Notes under the pieces: model-generated
What the model saw: only the letters and a program-made list of their open reading frames with translations
Told to the model about the DNA's origin: nothing
The model's database searches: none
Assembly (NCBI GenBank): GCA_023245935.1
Contig: JAHFJM010000001.1
Coordinates: 124,001-188,000 of the forward strand
Length of the DNA: 64,000 nt
Direction: 5' to 3'
Origin: Candidatus Peribacteria bacterium
Lineage (GTDB): Bacteria; Patescibacteriota; Gracilibacteria; Peribacterales; Peribacteraceae
Shown: piece after piece, positions 18,601 through 25,583 of the stretch
How the letters are laid out: each line of letters opens with the position of its first letter
How positions within the stretch are numbered: position 1 is the stretch's first letter
Made by a program: the position numbers and the translations under genes

Positions 18601-18825
18601 TGCGGAGAACGTCGGTATCGGGATGGATCCCGCAGCACCCGGTCCTTCCACCCATCCTCCGCACTCGAGCGAGTTGATATTCGTCTTTACCTCGTTCACT
18701 CCGTACTGAAAGTCTTTATAGTTTGTTGGAGCATTCATGACAGGAACAAAAGGCGCTGCATTCGCTGTTCCCGTCACAGCCAGAATCCCGAATGTCAGCG
18801 CAATGAGAGAGTGATGTTTCAGCAT
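15652..18825 (-). CDS. large secreted cysteine-rich protein, first gene of secreted operon
   Basis: This 1057-residue protein has a signal peptide (MLKHHSLIALTFGILAVTG, cut near TANA-APF). About 17 of its 22 cysteines lie in the first 430 residues, in pairs such as TCDCEGH and ELRSCGPGCIYWH. A proline-rich hinge follows (PPSPPKITDPVRPSRS). Then come a long mixed domain of about 350 residues with helical stretches, a second proline-rich part (PHPPLLNSPPEDVSNFP) and a C-terminal domain with two more cysteines. The modular layout suggests an extended surface structure. No known domain is recognised. An in-frame ATG 13 codons upstream (18864) would mask the signal peptide. Confidence 0.87.
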   Translation of the reverse strand: MLKHHSLIALTFGILAVTGTANAAPFVPVMNAPTNYKDFQYGVNEVKTNINSLECGGWVEGPGAAGSIPIPTFSAYRRNGGPDPIALPGRDNLSPLGNMKTGVGVRGAFQYPDSAFGYESACDLYTSVMYDEDLKRLELDVKLRESPCSGTEIECKNFDGGSVAVVEGGAGYIDINPSGWCTRYEKATPKYCKKLYDAWHAMSMLVVIHPPVTSTCDCEGHTPNDGFAICSKRPAKRYCFDPGTTFECEGTSGVRPEKSSAIMPPILVPQGAVELPPSTDVPKNTTCRTDWLPSFKNKMTECEYELRSCGPGCIYWHIIEKVKGEHVGLPSSFYRHYATDYMVPGVKVTPPGGTLRAECYEYYKETNADGNPFDPRDTVTSGYGDGIGKDNDEQCEIVLTDPTPEWKDTEGGKQKENVDSPFPPSPPKITDPVRPSRSVPSPWIADTQTNLTILDVKALKEIQKGFDDPSDVTGVLGAIVETKQLASKSVPKNARTDMFDDSDHRAMSKYWEAQENILLELVRDPTVRLIMPARFLVGLDDKNPLFQYVKGTVSKPNGTVELTLRAGPEDIGNVLASFKQSYVLPVSEVRIPILIPLASKAEIDTLILEWNQWKQLETLDASRTGRTSYANLADPLITKLQGYRTALDQERVLRGALSKELVTLLNPLREIDTFMANWYKDNTGKLKEAAQRSEEIRRLKNIWRHIQNSMLMADRCQLQWCSNQRYSLDVYSLLDRWWGDRPPHTGRNKEYVPPDDLRNFPVPRPKDQLYDFSFLSLPKGDLKVPVLWPIQVKIKLPHPPLLNSPPEDVSNFPDLPTLPDASIFDSFTSPTVQLPTPRILEIPTVTSLAAAKDVLRKFRVKIDGTTVEDQLAQEARESANGGIAEKESDTNFSFDRHNMRGMYCRFIRSVLIPPTEAGNPDRIIHIENDLKERVARLFSRWMPNRIPDFAGRTQRVQQEPSVTPLKCNEDVICALLPAQQSTTVKWQMFFPNATSDFSSVASTLEKATLPPYGDTTLSADDAEKTNPYLHAPIPILKRLFPHLDLPVEVELRPASTP

Positions 18826-19029
18826 CGGGGCAGAGTTGGAGAGAAGTGTACTGCAAGCTCCCATTCCGTGCGCGACGAACTGTTGTTGAAAGTACTACGA
18901 AAAAACAAAAATATTTTTCATCAATTGTTTTCACTTGCAGGAGAAAATCGATGGGTGTACGTTCGTTCACATCCGCACGTACTGCGGATTTGGCCAGAGG
19001 CCTCCTCTACTTCCATTCCCCCCTCAGAG
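18826..19029. promoter_or_regulatory. divergent intergenic region between secreted operon and ssb
   Basis: About 200 bp separate the divergent starts. On the plus strand TTGAAA, 17 nt and AAATAT fit a weak promoter for ssb. On the minus strand TTGCAA, 17 nt and AAATAT fit one for the operon. Both use the same AT-rich core (ACAAAAATATTTTTC region), so the two directions may compete. No ribosome-binding site precedes either start. Confidence 0.35.
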
Positions 19030-19902
19030 ATGTTCTCTCTCAACAGAGTCGAAATCATCGGCTACCAGACACAACCCGTCTCCGTCCGCAAGACACCGGG
19101 CGGCATCAGCGTGACGGACTTGAACGTCGTCGTCCCGTACGCGTTCGAATCGAGCAAAGGCGAAAAGATTCAGGGAAAGAGTTTCCACACCGTGACGGTG
19201 TGGGGCAGCATGGCGGACATCGCAGGACAGTACGTCCGTGCGGGCAGCCAGCTCTACCTCTCCGGTCGTCTGCAAACGGACAGCTGGGATGACGAGAAAA
19301 CAAAAGAGAAGCGATCGAAGACGAAAATCGTCGCGATGGATTTGATCATGCTCGACCCGAAAGACGGCCAGAGCGAAGCTCCTGCAACCGCCGACGCACT
19401 CCTCAGTTACCTCAACCGCGCAGAAGTGATCGGCAATGTCACGCGTGAACCCGAAATGCGCACGACGACGAATGGACAGAATGTCCTGACGATCGGCATC
19501 GCAACGAATGAGCGCTGGAAGGACAAAGCAACCGGCGAGATGAAAGAGCGTGCCGAGTTCCATAACGTCGTGATCTGGGGTGAACTTGCGAAAGCCGTCC
19601 AGTCGTCGGTCAAAAAAGGTCAGCGCCTCTTCGCTTCCGGTCGCGTGCAGACTAGGACGTGGGAAACCAAAGAAGGACAGAAACGCGCGACGACCGAGAT
19701 TATCGCCGATGCGGTGACACTCCTCGGCATGCGCAGTGCCGATGCAATGAACGCAGTGTCGAATGATGCAGCCCGGGCAGGAATGCCCGCTCCCGTACGC
19801 TCTGAGCGGAACGAGCAGACAGAGCCCGTGGGCGTCGCTGCGAATGGAGTGCCTGACATAAAATACGAGTCCGAAATTAAAGCGGAAGATCTGCCGTTTT
19901 AA
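19030..19902 (+). CDS. ssb: single-stranded DNA-binding protein with two OB folds
   Basis: This 290-residue protein is about twice the usual subunit core. OB fold 1 is residues 1-113 (MFSLNRVEIIGYQTQPVSVR, VTVWGSMADIAGQYVRAGSQ, LYLSGRLQTDSW). OB fold 2 is about 130-238 (LNRAEVIGNVTREPEMR, FHNVVIWGELAKAVQSSVKK, RLFASGRVQTRTWE). A disordered linker ends in the canonical tip EDLPF, which in this family recruits replication and repair partners. Two OB folds per chain are typical of Deinococcus-Thermus SSB, which dimerises rather than forming a tetramer. I infer the same here. The gene is divergent from the secreted operon and has its own terminator. Confidence 0.93.
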   Translation: MFSLNRVEIIGYQTQPVSVRKTPGGISVTDLNVVVPYAFESSKGEKIQGKSFHTVTVWGSMADIAGQYVRAGSQLYLSGRLQTDSWDDEKTKEKRSKTKIVAMDLIMLDPKDGQSEAPATADALLSYLNRAEVIGNVTREPEMRTTTNGQNVLTIGIATNERWKDKATGEMKERAEFHNVVIWGELAKAVQSSVKKGQRLFASGRVQTRTWETKEGQKRATTEIIADAVTLLGMRSADAMNAVSNDAARAGMPAPVRSERNEQTEPVGVAANGVPDIKYESEIKAEDLPF

Positions 19903-19922
19903 TCCACGCAAAAAAAGATCAG

Positions 19923-19950
19923 AAACCCCGCCATTGGTGCGGGGTTTTTT
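19923..19950 (+). terminator. rho-independent terminator after ssb
   Basis: Stem AAACCCCGC / GCGGGGTTT with loop CATTGGT is followed by a run of six T (19945-19950). It lies 20 nt after the ssb stop. Confidence 0.9.
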
Positions 19951-20014
19951 CAATCACGAAAGGAAAACAACGTTTTCCTCTCGTGCGCTCTCCTTTCCTT
20001 CAGCGGAGCGCTCC

Positions 20015-20042
20015 AGCGATGGGACCCGCGAGACCCATCGCT
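20015..20042. repeat. inverted repeat after ssb
   Basis: Arms AGCGATGGG (20015-20023) and CCCATCGCT (20034-20042) are a perfect 9-bp match around the loop ACCCGCGAGA. A T-rich stretch follows 9 nt later (20052-20057). It may be a small mobile palindromic element or a second terminator. Confidence 0.5.
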
Positions 20043-20083
20043 TCGCGCGGCTTTTTTATTAGTAGAATTTTGTTGAAATAATA

Positions 20084-20112
20084 AAAGAAAGGGGTCGGCA
20101 CACGCCGACCCC
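20084..20112 (-). terminator. rho-independent terminator for the 20121-20351 gene
   Basis: On the minus strand a perfect stem GGGGTCGGC / GCCGACCCC with loop GTGT is followed by TTTCTTTTATT. It begins 9 nt after the gene's stop codon. Confidence 0.85.
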
Positions 20113-20120
20113 AAGCTCGC

Positions 20121-20351
20121 TCACGGTTTCCACCGGTCACCACGCCAGAACGCTCTGGCAGTGAGACCGGCAAGAATGGCAAGGAGGAAAAAATCTGAGA
20201 AGCGCGAGATCAGTTCTTTCTCGTACTCCTCAGAGCAACATGCGACCACCATCAGGGTGACGCCGGTTACAATCGCGACGAGCGATGTAACGAATGAGAG
20301 ACTAAGCATCAACCAGAAAACAAGGTATTCCAAATTTCGAAGTGACTGCAT
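20121..20351 (-). CDS. small membrane protein, hypothetical
   Basis: This 76-residue protein has two predicted membrane helices, at about 9-38 (YLVFWLMLSLSFVTSLVAIV and the adjoining VTGVTLMVVACC) and 50-65 (FFLLAILAGLTARAFW), then a basic end. An AAAGGA ribosome-binding site lies 6 nt before the chosen ATG; an in-frame ATG five codons earlier is possible. The gene has a strong promoter, a leader of about 57 nt and a terminator. It is one of few genes here with a normal leader. Role unknown. Confidence 0.7.
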   Translation of the reverse strand: MQSLRNLEYLVFWLMLSLSFVTSLVAIVTGVTLMVVACCSEEYEKELISRFSDFFLLAILAGLTARAFWRGDRWKP

Positions 20352-20387
20352 GCGAATTCCTTTCATGCATGTGAGAGAGCAATGTCG

Positions 20388-20403
20388 CCAAGTACGCACT
20401 TGG
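20388..20403 (-). promoter_or_regulatory. leader hairpin of the 20121-20351 gene
   Basis: CCAAGT and ACTTGG form a perfect 6-bp stem with a GCGT loop in the 5' leader, between the predicted transcription start (about 20408) and the AAAGGA site. Confidence 0.4.
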
Positions 20404-20414
20404 TAACAAGTATT

Positions 20415-20443
20415 ATTATAAAATAAAATTGATATAATAGCAA
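20415..20443 (-). promoter_or_regulatory. promoter of the 20121-20351 gene
   Basis: TTGCTA (20438-20443) and TATAAT (20415-20420) are spaced by 17 nt on the minus strand. The element starts 6 nt after the 3' end of tRNA-Arg. Confidence 0.65.
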
Positions 20444-20449
20444 GTTTCA

Positions 20450-20524
20450 TGGTGGTCCCGGCGGGAGTCGAACCTGCATTTACCCCTTAGGAGAGGGTCG
20501 TTCTATCCATTGAACTACGGAACC
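20450..20524 (-). tRNA. tRNA-Arg (anticodon CCT)
   Basis: The cloverleaf folds with acceptor GGTTCCG/CGGGACC (one T-G wobble), D stem GTTC/GAAC with GG in the loop, and anticodon stem ACCCT/GGGGT. The loop CTCCTAA gives anticodon CCT (reads AGG). The T stem GCAGG/CCCGC has one A-C mismatch, which is unusual but isolated. CCA is encoded. Confidence 0.93.
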
Positions 20525-20542
20525 ACGCAGACGCAGGATACA

Positions 20543-21073
20543 TCATCCGAGCACCACCACCTGCCTGCTGTCTTGCGGAAGGCTGCCCGGTTTTACTTTG
20601 AATTCCGGAACGGTTTGGACTGAAGCGACGCCGCACACTTTCGCCGTGCCTGCGAGGTCGCCGTCTTTCACATCGAAGAGGATGATGACACGAGGGTCGA
20701 CGGCTTCGACGAGGGCAAGGACTTTCTTCGGATTATCCGCGGCGACGACGAGCACATCGATGTCGCCGATCTTCTCGATGTCGCTGTCCGTCCAGTCCAG
20801 GATCGGTCCATCGATGAATGCGATGCGGATGTTCTCCGTGTTGCACACGTACGACACCTGGCGACCGGCTTCTTGCCCGACACCGCGCACGGAGATCCCG
20901 GCAAAGTCGTACTCCCCCGGCCAGCTGATGATCTTCTTGTTCGCACGCTCCTCCTCCGGATGACTGAGGAATGTCCACGTGTCTTTGGCTACTTTGTCAG
21001 GGAACACGTCGAACGTGACCGATCCGGTACTCACCGAACATGCCGAGCCTTTCGCTGCTGAGAAAGTAATCAT
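20543..21073 (-). CDS. metallo-beta-lactamase-fold-like protein lacking the metal motif
   Basis: This 176-residue protein has the strand pattern of the small lactamase-B-like family: SWPGEYDFAGISVRGV, NIRIAFIDG, DIDVLVVAADNPKKVLALVE, DPRVIILFD. The HxHxDH metal-binding motif of active metallo-hydrolases is absent; where it should be, only TFLSHPEEERANKKI is seen. It may be a non-catalytic relative. It is cytoplasmic, with no signal peptide, and lies 17 nt after the murA stop on the same strand, so it is probably co-transcribed with murA. I am fairly sure of the fold class and not of any activity. Confidence 0.7.
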   Translation of the reverse strand: MITFSAAKGSACSVSTGSVTFDVFPDKVAKDTWTFLSHPEEERANKKIISWPGEYDFAGISVRGVGQEAGRQVSYVCNTENIRIAFIDGPILDWTDSDIEKIGDIDVLVVAADNPKKVLALVEAVDPRVIILFDVKDGDLAGTAKVCGVASVQTVPEFKVKPGSLPQDSRQVVVLG

Positions 21074-21090
21074 ACGCGCAGAGGATAGCG

Positions 21091-22356
21091 TTATTCCTCC
21101 TCTCTCACAATCTCCGCTCCAAGCTTCTTCAGCTTCTCTTCCAATCGATCGTATCCCCGTTCGATGTACTGCACGTCGGTCACAATCGTTTCGCCCTCCG
21201 CGCAGAGCCCGGCGAGAACCATGGCAGCTCCGGCGCGGATGTCGTTGCTCGCAACCTGTCTGCCCTGCAGTTTCGTCGGACCGATGATGAGTGCCTGATG
21301 GGAATTGAGGATCTCGATGCTTGCACCCATTTTCTCAAGCTCGTAGAGGTATGCCATCCGACCTTCAAACAACACCTCGAAGATCCTGCTGACTCCCGTT
21401 GCCTGCGTCTGGAGGACGCCGAACGGTGCCTGCAAATCAGTCGGGAAACCGGGGAAGATATTCGTCTGGACGCGAGTGGCTTTGAGAACCGATGCCTCCC
21501 CATCGACCGTGATGTCGCCGGAAGCATCAACCTTGCAGAGGACTCCCGCACGTCGAAGCGATCCGATGAACGACGTGAGGTGTTTCGCATTCGCCCCCTT
21601 CAGCGTCACCCGTCCTTTCGTGACGATGCCTGCGAGCAGGAAGACTCCCGCTTCCAGATAATCCGGCGTCACGGTGTGTGTCTTCCCTTCGAGCAGCCCC
21701 TTTCGTCCATGCACTCTGAGAGTATGCGAACCGATCCCCTCAATGCGTACTCCGCGCTCGCTCAGGAATGTGCAAACATCCTGCACGTGCGGTTCTGCAG
21801 CCGCGAGCTCAATCTCGGTCGTTCCCTCCGCGAATGCCGCAGCAAGGAGAGCATTCTCCGTTGCCGTAACGGAGAACTCCGACAGGACGATGTGCGATGC
21901 CTTCGGTGTTCCTTTGAGGTGAATTTTATCGTTGGTGCTGAGGTTCTCGACTCCCATCTGCGAAAACGCATCCGTGTGGGCATCGATGGATCTCTTTCCG
22001 AGCACACATCCTCCCGGGTACGCCATCTGCACTTCTCCGAACCGAGCGAGCATCGAGCCAAGCAACACGATGGAACCGCGGAGTTTGCTCACGAGATCGT
22101 GCGGAATCGTTTTTGATTCAACCTCGTCCGTATTGATCGTCACCGTCGTGCCATTCACTGCAACTGTCGCTCCGAGGAATTGAAGAATCGAAAGCATCGT
22201 CTCCGTATCGCGAAGATGCGGAACGTTCCGGAGAATGCAATCGCCTGTCGTAAGAATCGTTGCTGCGATCAGCGGAAGAGCAGCGTTCTTGGAACCGCTG
22301 ATCTGCACTATGCCGGACAGGCGCTTCCCGCCTTGGATACGGTAACGGACATTCAT
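21091..22356 (-). CDS. murA: UDP-N-acetylglucosamine 1-carboxyvinyltransferase
   Basis: This enzyme of about 421 residues transfers enolpyruvate from PEP to UDP-GlcNAc, the first committed step of peptidoglycan synthesis. The N-terminal GSKNAALPLIAATILT binds substrate, and the loop YPGGCVLGKRSID keeps the catalytic cysteine. Enzymes with that cysteine are normally fosfomycin-sensitive; an Asp would mean resistance. The C-terminal ASNDIRAGAAMVLAGL is also typical. The start MNVRYRIQGG matches family length. In-frame starts upstream at 22482 or 22560 would add a non-conserved extension. lspA ends 143 nt upstream on the same strand. Confidence 0.95.
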   Translation of the reverse strand: MNVRYRIQGGKRLSGIVQISGSKNAALPLIAATILTTGDCILRNVPHLRDTETMLSILQFLGATVAVNGTTVTINTDEVESKTIPHDLVSKLRGSIVLLGSMLARFGEVQMAYPGGCVLGKRSIDAHTDAFSQMGVENLSTNDKIHLKGTPKASHIVLSEFSVTATENALLAAAFAEGTTEIELAAAEPHVQDVCTFLSERGVRIEGIGSHTLRVHGRKGLLEGKTHTVTPDYLEAGVFLLAGIVTKGRVTLKGANAKHLTSFIGSLRRAGVLCKVDASGDITVDGEASVLKATRVQTNIFPGFPTDLQAPFGVLQTQATGVSRIFEVLFEGRMAYLYELEKMGASIEILNSHQALIIGPTKLQGRQVASNDIRAGAAMVLAGLCAEGETIVTDVQYIERGYDRLEEKLKKLGAEIVREEE

Positions 22357-22499
22357 ACTTGCAACGTCGGAAGAGAGGAGTGAAACCGCATCTTTTGCCC
22401 GCTCGCTTGCTCTCGCGAGAGGGGTGAGTATAGCAGGTTCTGCCGCCAAAGACGCGCGGGAGAGACGCACAGGTTTCCTCATGCAAGAAGGATACTCCT

Positions 22500-22922
22500 T
22501 CACTCCTTTTTGTGCACGAGACTCTCCATCAATAACATTCCAGCCCCAACTGTTATGCACGCATCGGCAATATTGAAGACAGGAAAGGTGCCGACGGCGA
22601 TGAAGTCTGTCACGACACCGTCTGGAACTCGGTCGATCAGATTCGCGATCGCTCCGCCGATGATCAGTCCGAATGCAAGAGAAGAGAGTGCCGAATGTTT
22701 CGAACGAAAAGCGAGAACCAGAACGGCGAGAAGTGCGCAGGCGATCAGAATTTCTTTGAAGGGGTAGGGGAGTCCGATACTGAAGGCGATGTCGGGATTA
22801 TGGGAAAGTGTGAGCCGCAAGAACCCCCCGAGAACAGAAGCATGCACCAAAAACTTCTCCGCCAGAAAAGAGCTCAGGACGGACAAGATCGCGGCAACGC
22901 CGGAAACCATCGAAATCTGCAT
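22500..22922 (-). CDS. lspA: lipoprotein signal peptidase (signal peptidase II)
   Basis: This 140-residue membrane aspartyl protease cleaves lipoprotein signal peptides before the lipid-modified cysteine. Four membrane helices are visible. The two catalytic aspartates lie in VVTDFIAVGTFPVF and NIADACITVG, and the preceding conserved GGAIANLIDR is intact. Length is slightly short of typical (about 160). The start lies 6 nt after an extended -10 (TGC TAGAAT). The lipoprotein at 25584-26234 is a likely substrate, and murA follows on the same strand. Confidence 0.93.
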   Translation of the reverse strand: MQISMVSGVAAILSVLSSFLAEKFLVHASVLGGFLRLTLSHNPDIAFSIGLPYPFKEILIACALLAVLVLAFRSKHSALSSLAFGLIIGGAIANLIDRVPDGVVTDFIAVGTFPVFNIADACITVGAGMLLMESLVHKKE

Positions 22923-22945
22923 GGAACCATTCTAGCAAAAAATTC

Positions 22946-23173
22946 TCATGCCTGACCCCTGTCAATCGGAATGATTGCTCCCCGCATCGCATTTCTGGAG
23001 TCGGTGAGGATATACGGCGTCATTCCGACAAACAAGTTTTTCCCCAGATCCGTTTCACTTCGCATCTCTTCAGCAATAATAGGCACGGTAAATGCTCTAC
23101 CGCCCTCATGGAAAAGCGGCTGATCCGGAGAAGAGCATCCTTCCTCCCAGCGATTAATATCGTCGATATTCAT
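22946..23173 (-). CDS. hypothetical protein
   Basis: This 75-residue soluble protein (MNIDDINRWEEGCSSPDQPL) belongs to no family I recognise. The start is supported by a promoter (TTGATT, 16 nt, TACATT) whose -10 ends 8 nt before the ATG. A TTG 12 codons upstream is an alternative. It lies between lspA and the divergent ftsW gene. Confidence 0.5.
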   Translation of the reverse strand: MNIDDINRWEEGCSSPDQPLFHEGGRAFTVPIIAEEMRSETDLGKNLFVGMTPYILTDSRNAMRGAIIPIDRGQA

Positions 23174-23181
23174 TGCGCGCC

Positions 23182-23209
23182 AATGTACATATCTCAAGAA
23201 AAAAATCAA
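23182..23209 (-). promoter_or_regulatory. promoter for the 22946-23173 gene (leaderless)
   Basis: TTGATT (23204-23209), a 16-nt spacer and TACATT (23182-23187) lie on the minus strand, 8 nt before the ATG. Confidence 0.55.
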
Positions 23210-23255
23210 GGGTCTACGACCCTGCTCCGCCTATTCCTGCTATCATCACTGCCTC

Positions 23256-24467
23256 ATGTTCAAACGTGCGGATTTCCTGCTCCTCGGCATCGCTCTCGGA
23301 CTCTCCCTGTTCGGTCTCGCCATGATCGCGAGCGTGAGCGTGTACCAGAGTTATCAGTTGACGCAGAAGTTCGTCGATGCCGGCACGTGGCTGGCTCCGT
23401 CGAACGCTTTCTACCTGTGGCGCAGCTTCCTGCACATGCTGTTTGCCCTCTCCGCGCTCGGCATCACTATGATCGTTCCGTACCACTTCTGGGAAAAGTA
23501 CGCGAAGACACTGTTCCTCGGGAACATGATCCTCCTCATCACGCTCTTCATCCCGGGAATCGGCAACGAGTACGGGTCCGCCAAAAGCTGGCTGCAGTTT
23601 TCGATTTTTTCGATCCAGCCTTCCGAGTTCTTAAAGCTCACGCTGATCTTCTACCTCGCCGTATGGTTGCAGAAGAAAGAGTCGCTCATCAGTACATTCC
23701 ACGACGGATTCGTGCCGTTTGTGATCCTGCTCTGTCTCTCGACATTCCTCGTGGCAATCCAACCCGATCTGGGCTCCTTCCTCGTGTTCTCGGCAATCGC
23801 CTCGACGATGTTCTTCGTGGGCGGAGGCAATATCGCACACATCTTCCTCGGAGCGGCGACTGCCTGCCTCCTCGGTCTTCCCGTTATTCTCAATAAGGAA
23901 TACATCCGCAATCGTTTCACGGTCTTTCTGCATATTCTGGTTCACCCCGACGATCAGACCTACCGCGAGGGGATCGGCTTCCAGGTCTACCAGGCGCTCA
24001 TCGCCATCGGCAGCGGAGGACTTTTCGGTGTCGGATACGGAAAATCAATTCAGAAATTCGGCTACCTGCCGGAAGTGCAGTCGGACACGATTTTCGCCGC
24101 AATGGCGGAAGAGCTCGGCTTCTTTCGGCTCCTGATCGTTCTCAGTCTCTACGGGATCTTGGTGTATCGAGGTCTGCGCATCGCAAGACATGCTCCCGAT
24201 CGCTTCGGGCTGCTCGTCGCAACCGGCATCACGACTGCCATCGCATTTCAGACGCTCCTCAATATCTGCGTGAACCTCTCCCTCTTCCCGATCACGGGAC
24301 TGACGTTGCCGTTCATCAGCTACGGAGGATCGTCATTGCTCACGACCCTCGCCGGAGTCGGCGTGCTCCTCAATATCTCCATGCACTCCGTGCAGGAAGA
24401 CATCAGCCACCGACGCAGAAATCGCCAATCGGAACTTGGATCGCTTCGTCGCTTCATTCAATTCTGA
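23256..24467 (+). CDS. ftsW: FtsW/RodA-type peptidoglycan glycosyltransferase
   Basis: This 403-residue SEDS-family membrane protein polymerises glycan strands from lipid II, usually with a partner class B PBP. About ten membrane helices are visible. Family motifs include KSWLQFSIFSIQPSEFLKL, AIQPDLGSFLV, the long loop with GIGFQVYQALIAIGSGGLFG and GLTLPFISYGGSSLL. The neighbour murG makes lipid II, so FtsW is more likely than RodA. ATG follows a TATCAT hexamer by 9 nt. The stop is one base from murG, indicating an operon. Confidence 0.92.
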   Translation: MFKRADFLLLGIALGLSLFGLAMIASVSVYQSYQLTQKFVDAGTWLAPSNAFYLWRSFLHMLFALSALGITMIVPYHFWEKYAKTLFLGNMILLITLFIPGIGNEYGSAKSWLQFSIFSIQPSEFLKLTLIFYLAVWLQKKESLISTFHDGFVPFVILLCLSTFLVAIQPDLGSFLVFSAIASTMFFVGGGNIAHIFLGAATACLLGLPVILNKEYIRNRFTVFLHILVHPDDQTYREGIGFQVYQALIAIGSGGLFGVGYGKSIQKFGYLPEVQSDTIFAAMAEELGFFRLLIVLSLYGILVYRGLRIARHAPDRFGLLVATGITTAIAFQTLLNICVNLSLFPITGLTLPFISYGGSSLLTTLAGVGVLLNISMHSVQEDISHRRRNRQSELGSLRRFIQF

Positions 24468-24468
24468 C

Positions 24469-25563
24469 ATGCCGCGTTCGCCCACTATTCTCTTCGCAGG
24501 CGGCGGAAGCCTCGGTCATCTCGTGCCGTCTCTTGCGGTACTCGGTGAGCTCAAGAAAATGCGCCACGATACTCGTGCTGTTTTCGTCTGTGCCGATCGC
24601 CGTGAGGAGACAGAGAGGCTACTGCAAGCCGGATATTCTTTTCACGTTCTCCGCGCACCGAAATCACCGCGTGGCTTCTCGCTCTCGCTTCTTGCATTCC
24701 CGACTTCCTTCATCGCTTCGTGCAGGCAAGCAAAAAAAATTCTTCGAGAGGTGCGTCCCGATGTCGTCTTCTCGAAAGGAGGCTCGGTCAGCGTTCCCGT
24801 CTGTCTGATGGCAAAGTTTTTACGCATTCCGATCGTGCTGCATGAATCCGACAGCGTGATGAGTGTGAGTACGAAGTTCATTGCAAAATTTGCAACGGTC
24901 ATTTGCACCGGATTCCCCGTCACGATCCTGCCGTCACGCTACAAAACAATCGCACGTCACACGGGAAATCCCGTCCGTGCAGAGCTGCGAACCGCCTCGG
25001 TATCGGCGGGGAAACGCATCACGGGCTTCTCCGGTCGGAGACCGGTCGTGATGATCATCGGCGGAAGCCAAGGATCCGTTGCCCTGAATAATGCCGTCTC
25101 GACAGCTCTCACGGAGCTTCTGAATCTCGCGGACATCATCCACCTCACCGGTGTCGGGAAGATGAAAACGGCAAGTCATGCGCGGTACTTCGTTCGCCCT
25201 TCGGTCACTGATGATCTGCCCCACCTCTACGCAATTTCAGACGTGGTTGTCTCTCGTGCCGGAGCCGGTGTTCTGTCTGAACTGTCGGCACTCGGAAAAC
25301 CTGCAATCATCATCCCGCTCACGGGAGTCGCTCATGATCACCAGTTGAGGAATGCAGAATATCTCCGGAAAGAAGACGCTGTTCTTCTTCTCCCGCAGGA
25401 ACACATTGCAACACTGGGGACGGTCATCGAAACATTGCTTGATGACGAATCTCGTCGCAAGAAACTGGGCTCAGCACTGCAAAGAGCGTTCCCCTCCGAT
25501 GCGGCAAAAACCATCGCTTCGATCGTGCTTGCGGAGGCGTCTTCCTCGCAGATACAATCCTGA
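24469..25563 (+). CDS. murG: UDP-GlcNAc:lipid I N-acetylglucosaminyltransferase
   Basis: This 364-residue GT-B enzyme converts lipid I to lipid II on the inner face of the membrane. The N-terminal loop is GGGSLGHLVPSLAV (the family GGTGGH motif). The second domain has MIIGGSQGSVALNN and VSRAGAGVLSELSALGKPAIIIP, and the HDHQLRNAEYL segment contacts the nucleotide-sugar. The start is one base after the ftsW stop; a GTG/ATG slightly upstream lies inside ftsW and is less likely. Together with ftsW and murB it forms the cell-wall cluster. Confidence 0.95.
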   Translation: MPRSPTILFAGGGSLGHLVPSLAVLGELKKMRHDTRAVFVCADRREETERLLQAGYSFHVLRAPKSPRGFSLSLLAFPTSFIASCRQAKKILREVRPDVVFSKGGSVSVPVCLMAKFLRIPIVLHESDSVMSVSTKFIAKFATVICTGFPVTILPSRYKTIARHTGNPVRAELRTASVSAGKRITGFSGRRPVVMIIGGSQGSVALNNAVSTALTELLNLADIIHLTGVGKMKTASHARYFVRPSVTDDLPHLYAISDVVVSRAGAGVLSELSALGKPAIIIPLTGVAHDHQLRNAEYLRKEDAVLLLPQEHIATLGTVIETLLDDESRRKKLGSALQRAFPSDAAKTIASIVLAEASSSQIQS

Positions 25564-25583
25564 CCCATTTCCCAATTTCACCC

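Noticed and set aside
15652-18825. F-type conjugation (TraN/TraU/TraH-like) proteins
   Set aside because: The cysteine-rich secreted proteins brought this to mind, but I can point to no specific motif, and VirB4/TraC-type ATPases are missing.
18951-19292. Small ORF with AGGAG upstream, overlapping the ssb start in another frame
   Set aside because: It has a good-looking ribosome-binding site, but most of it overlaps the strongly supported ssb frame and the product has no plausible features.
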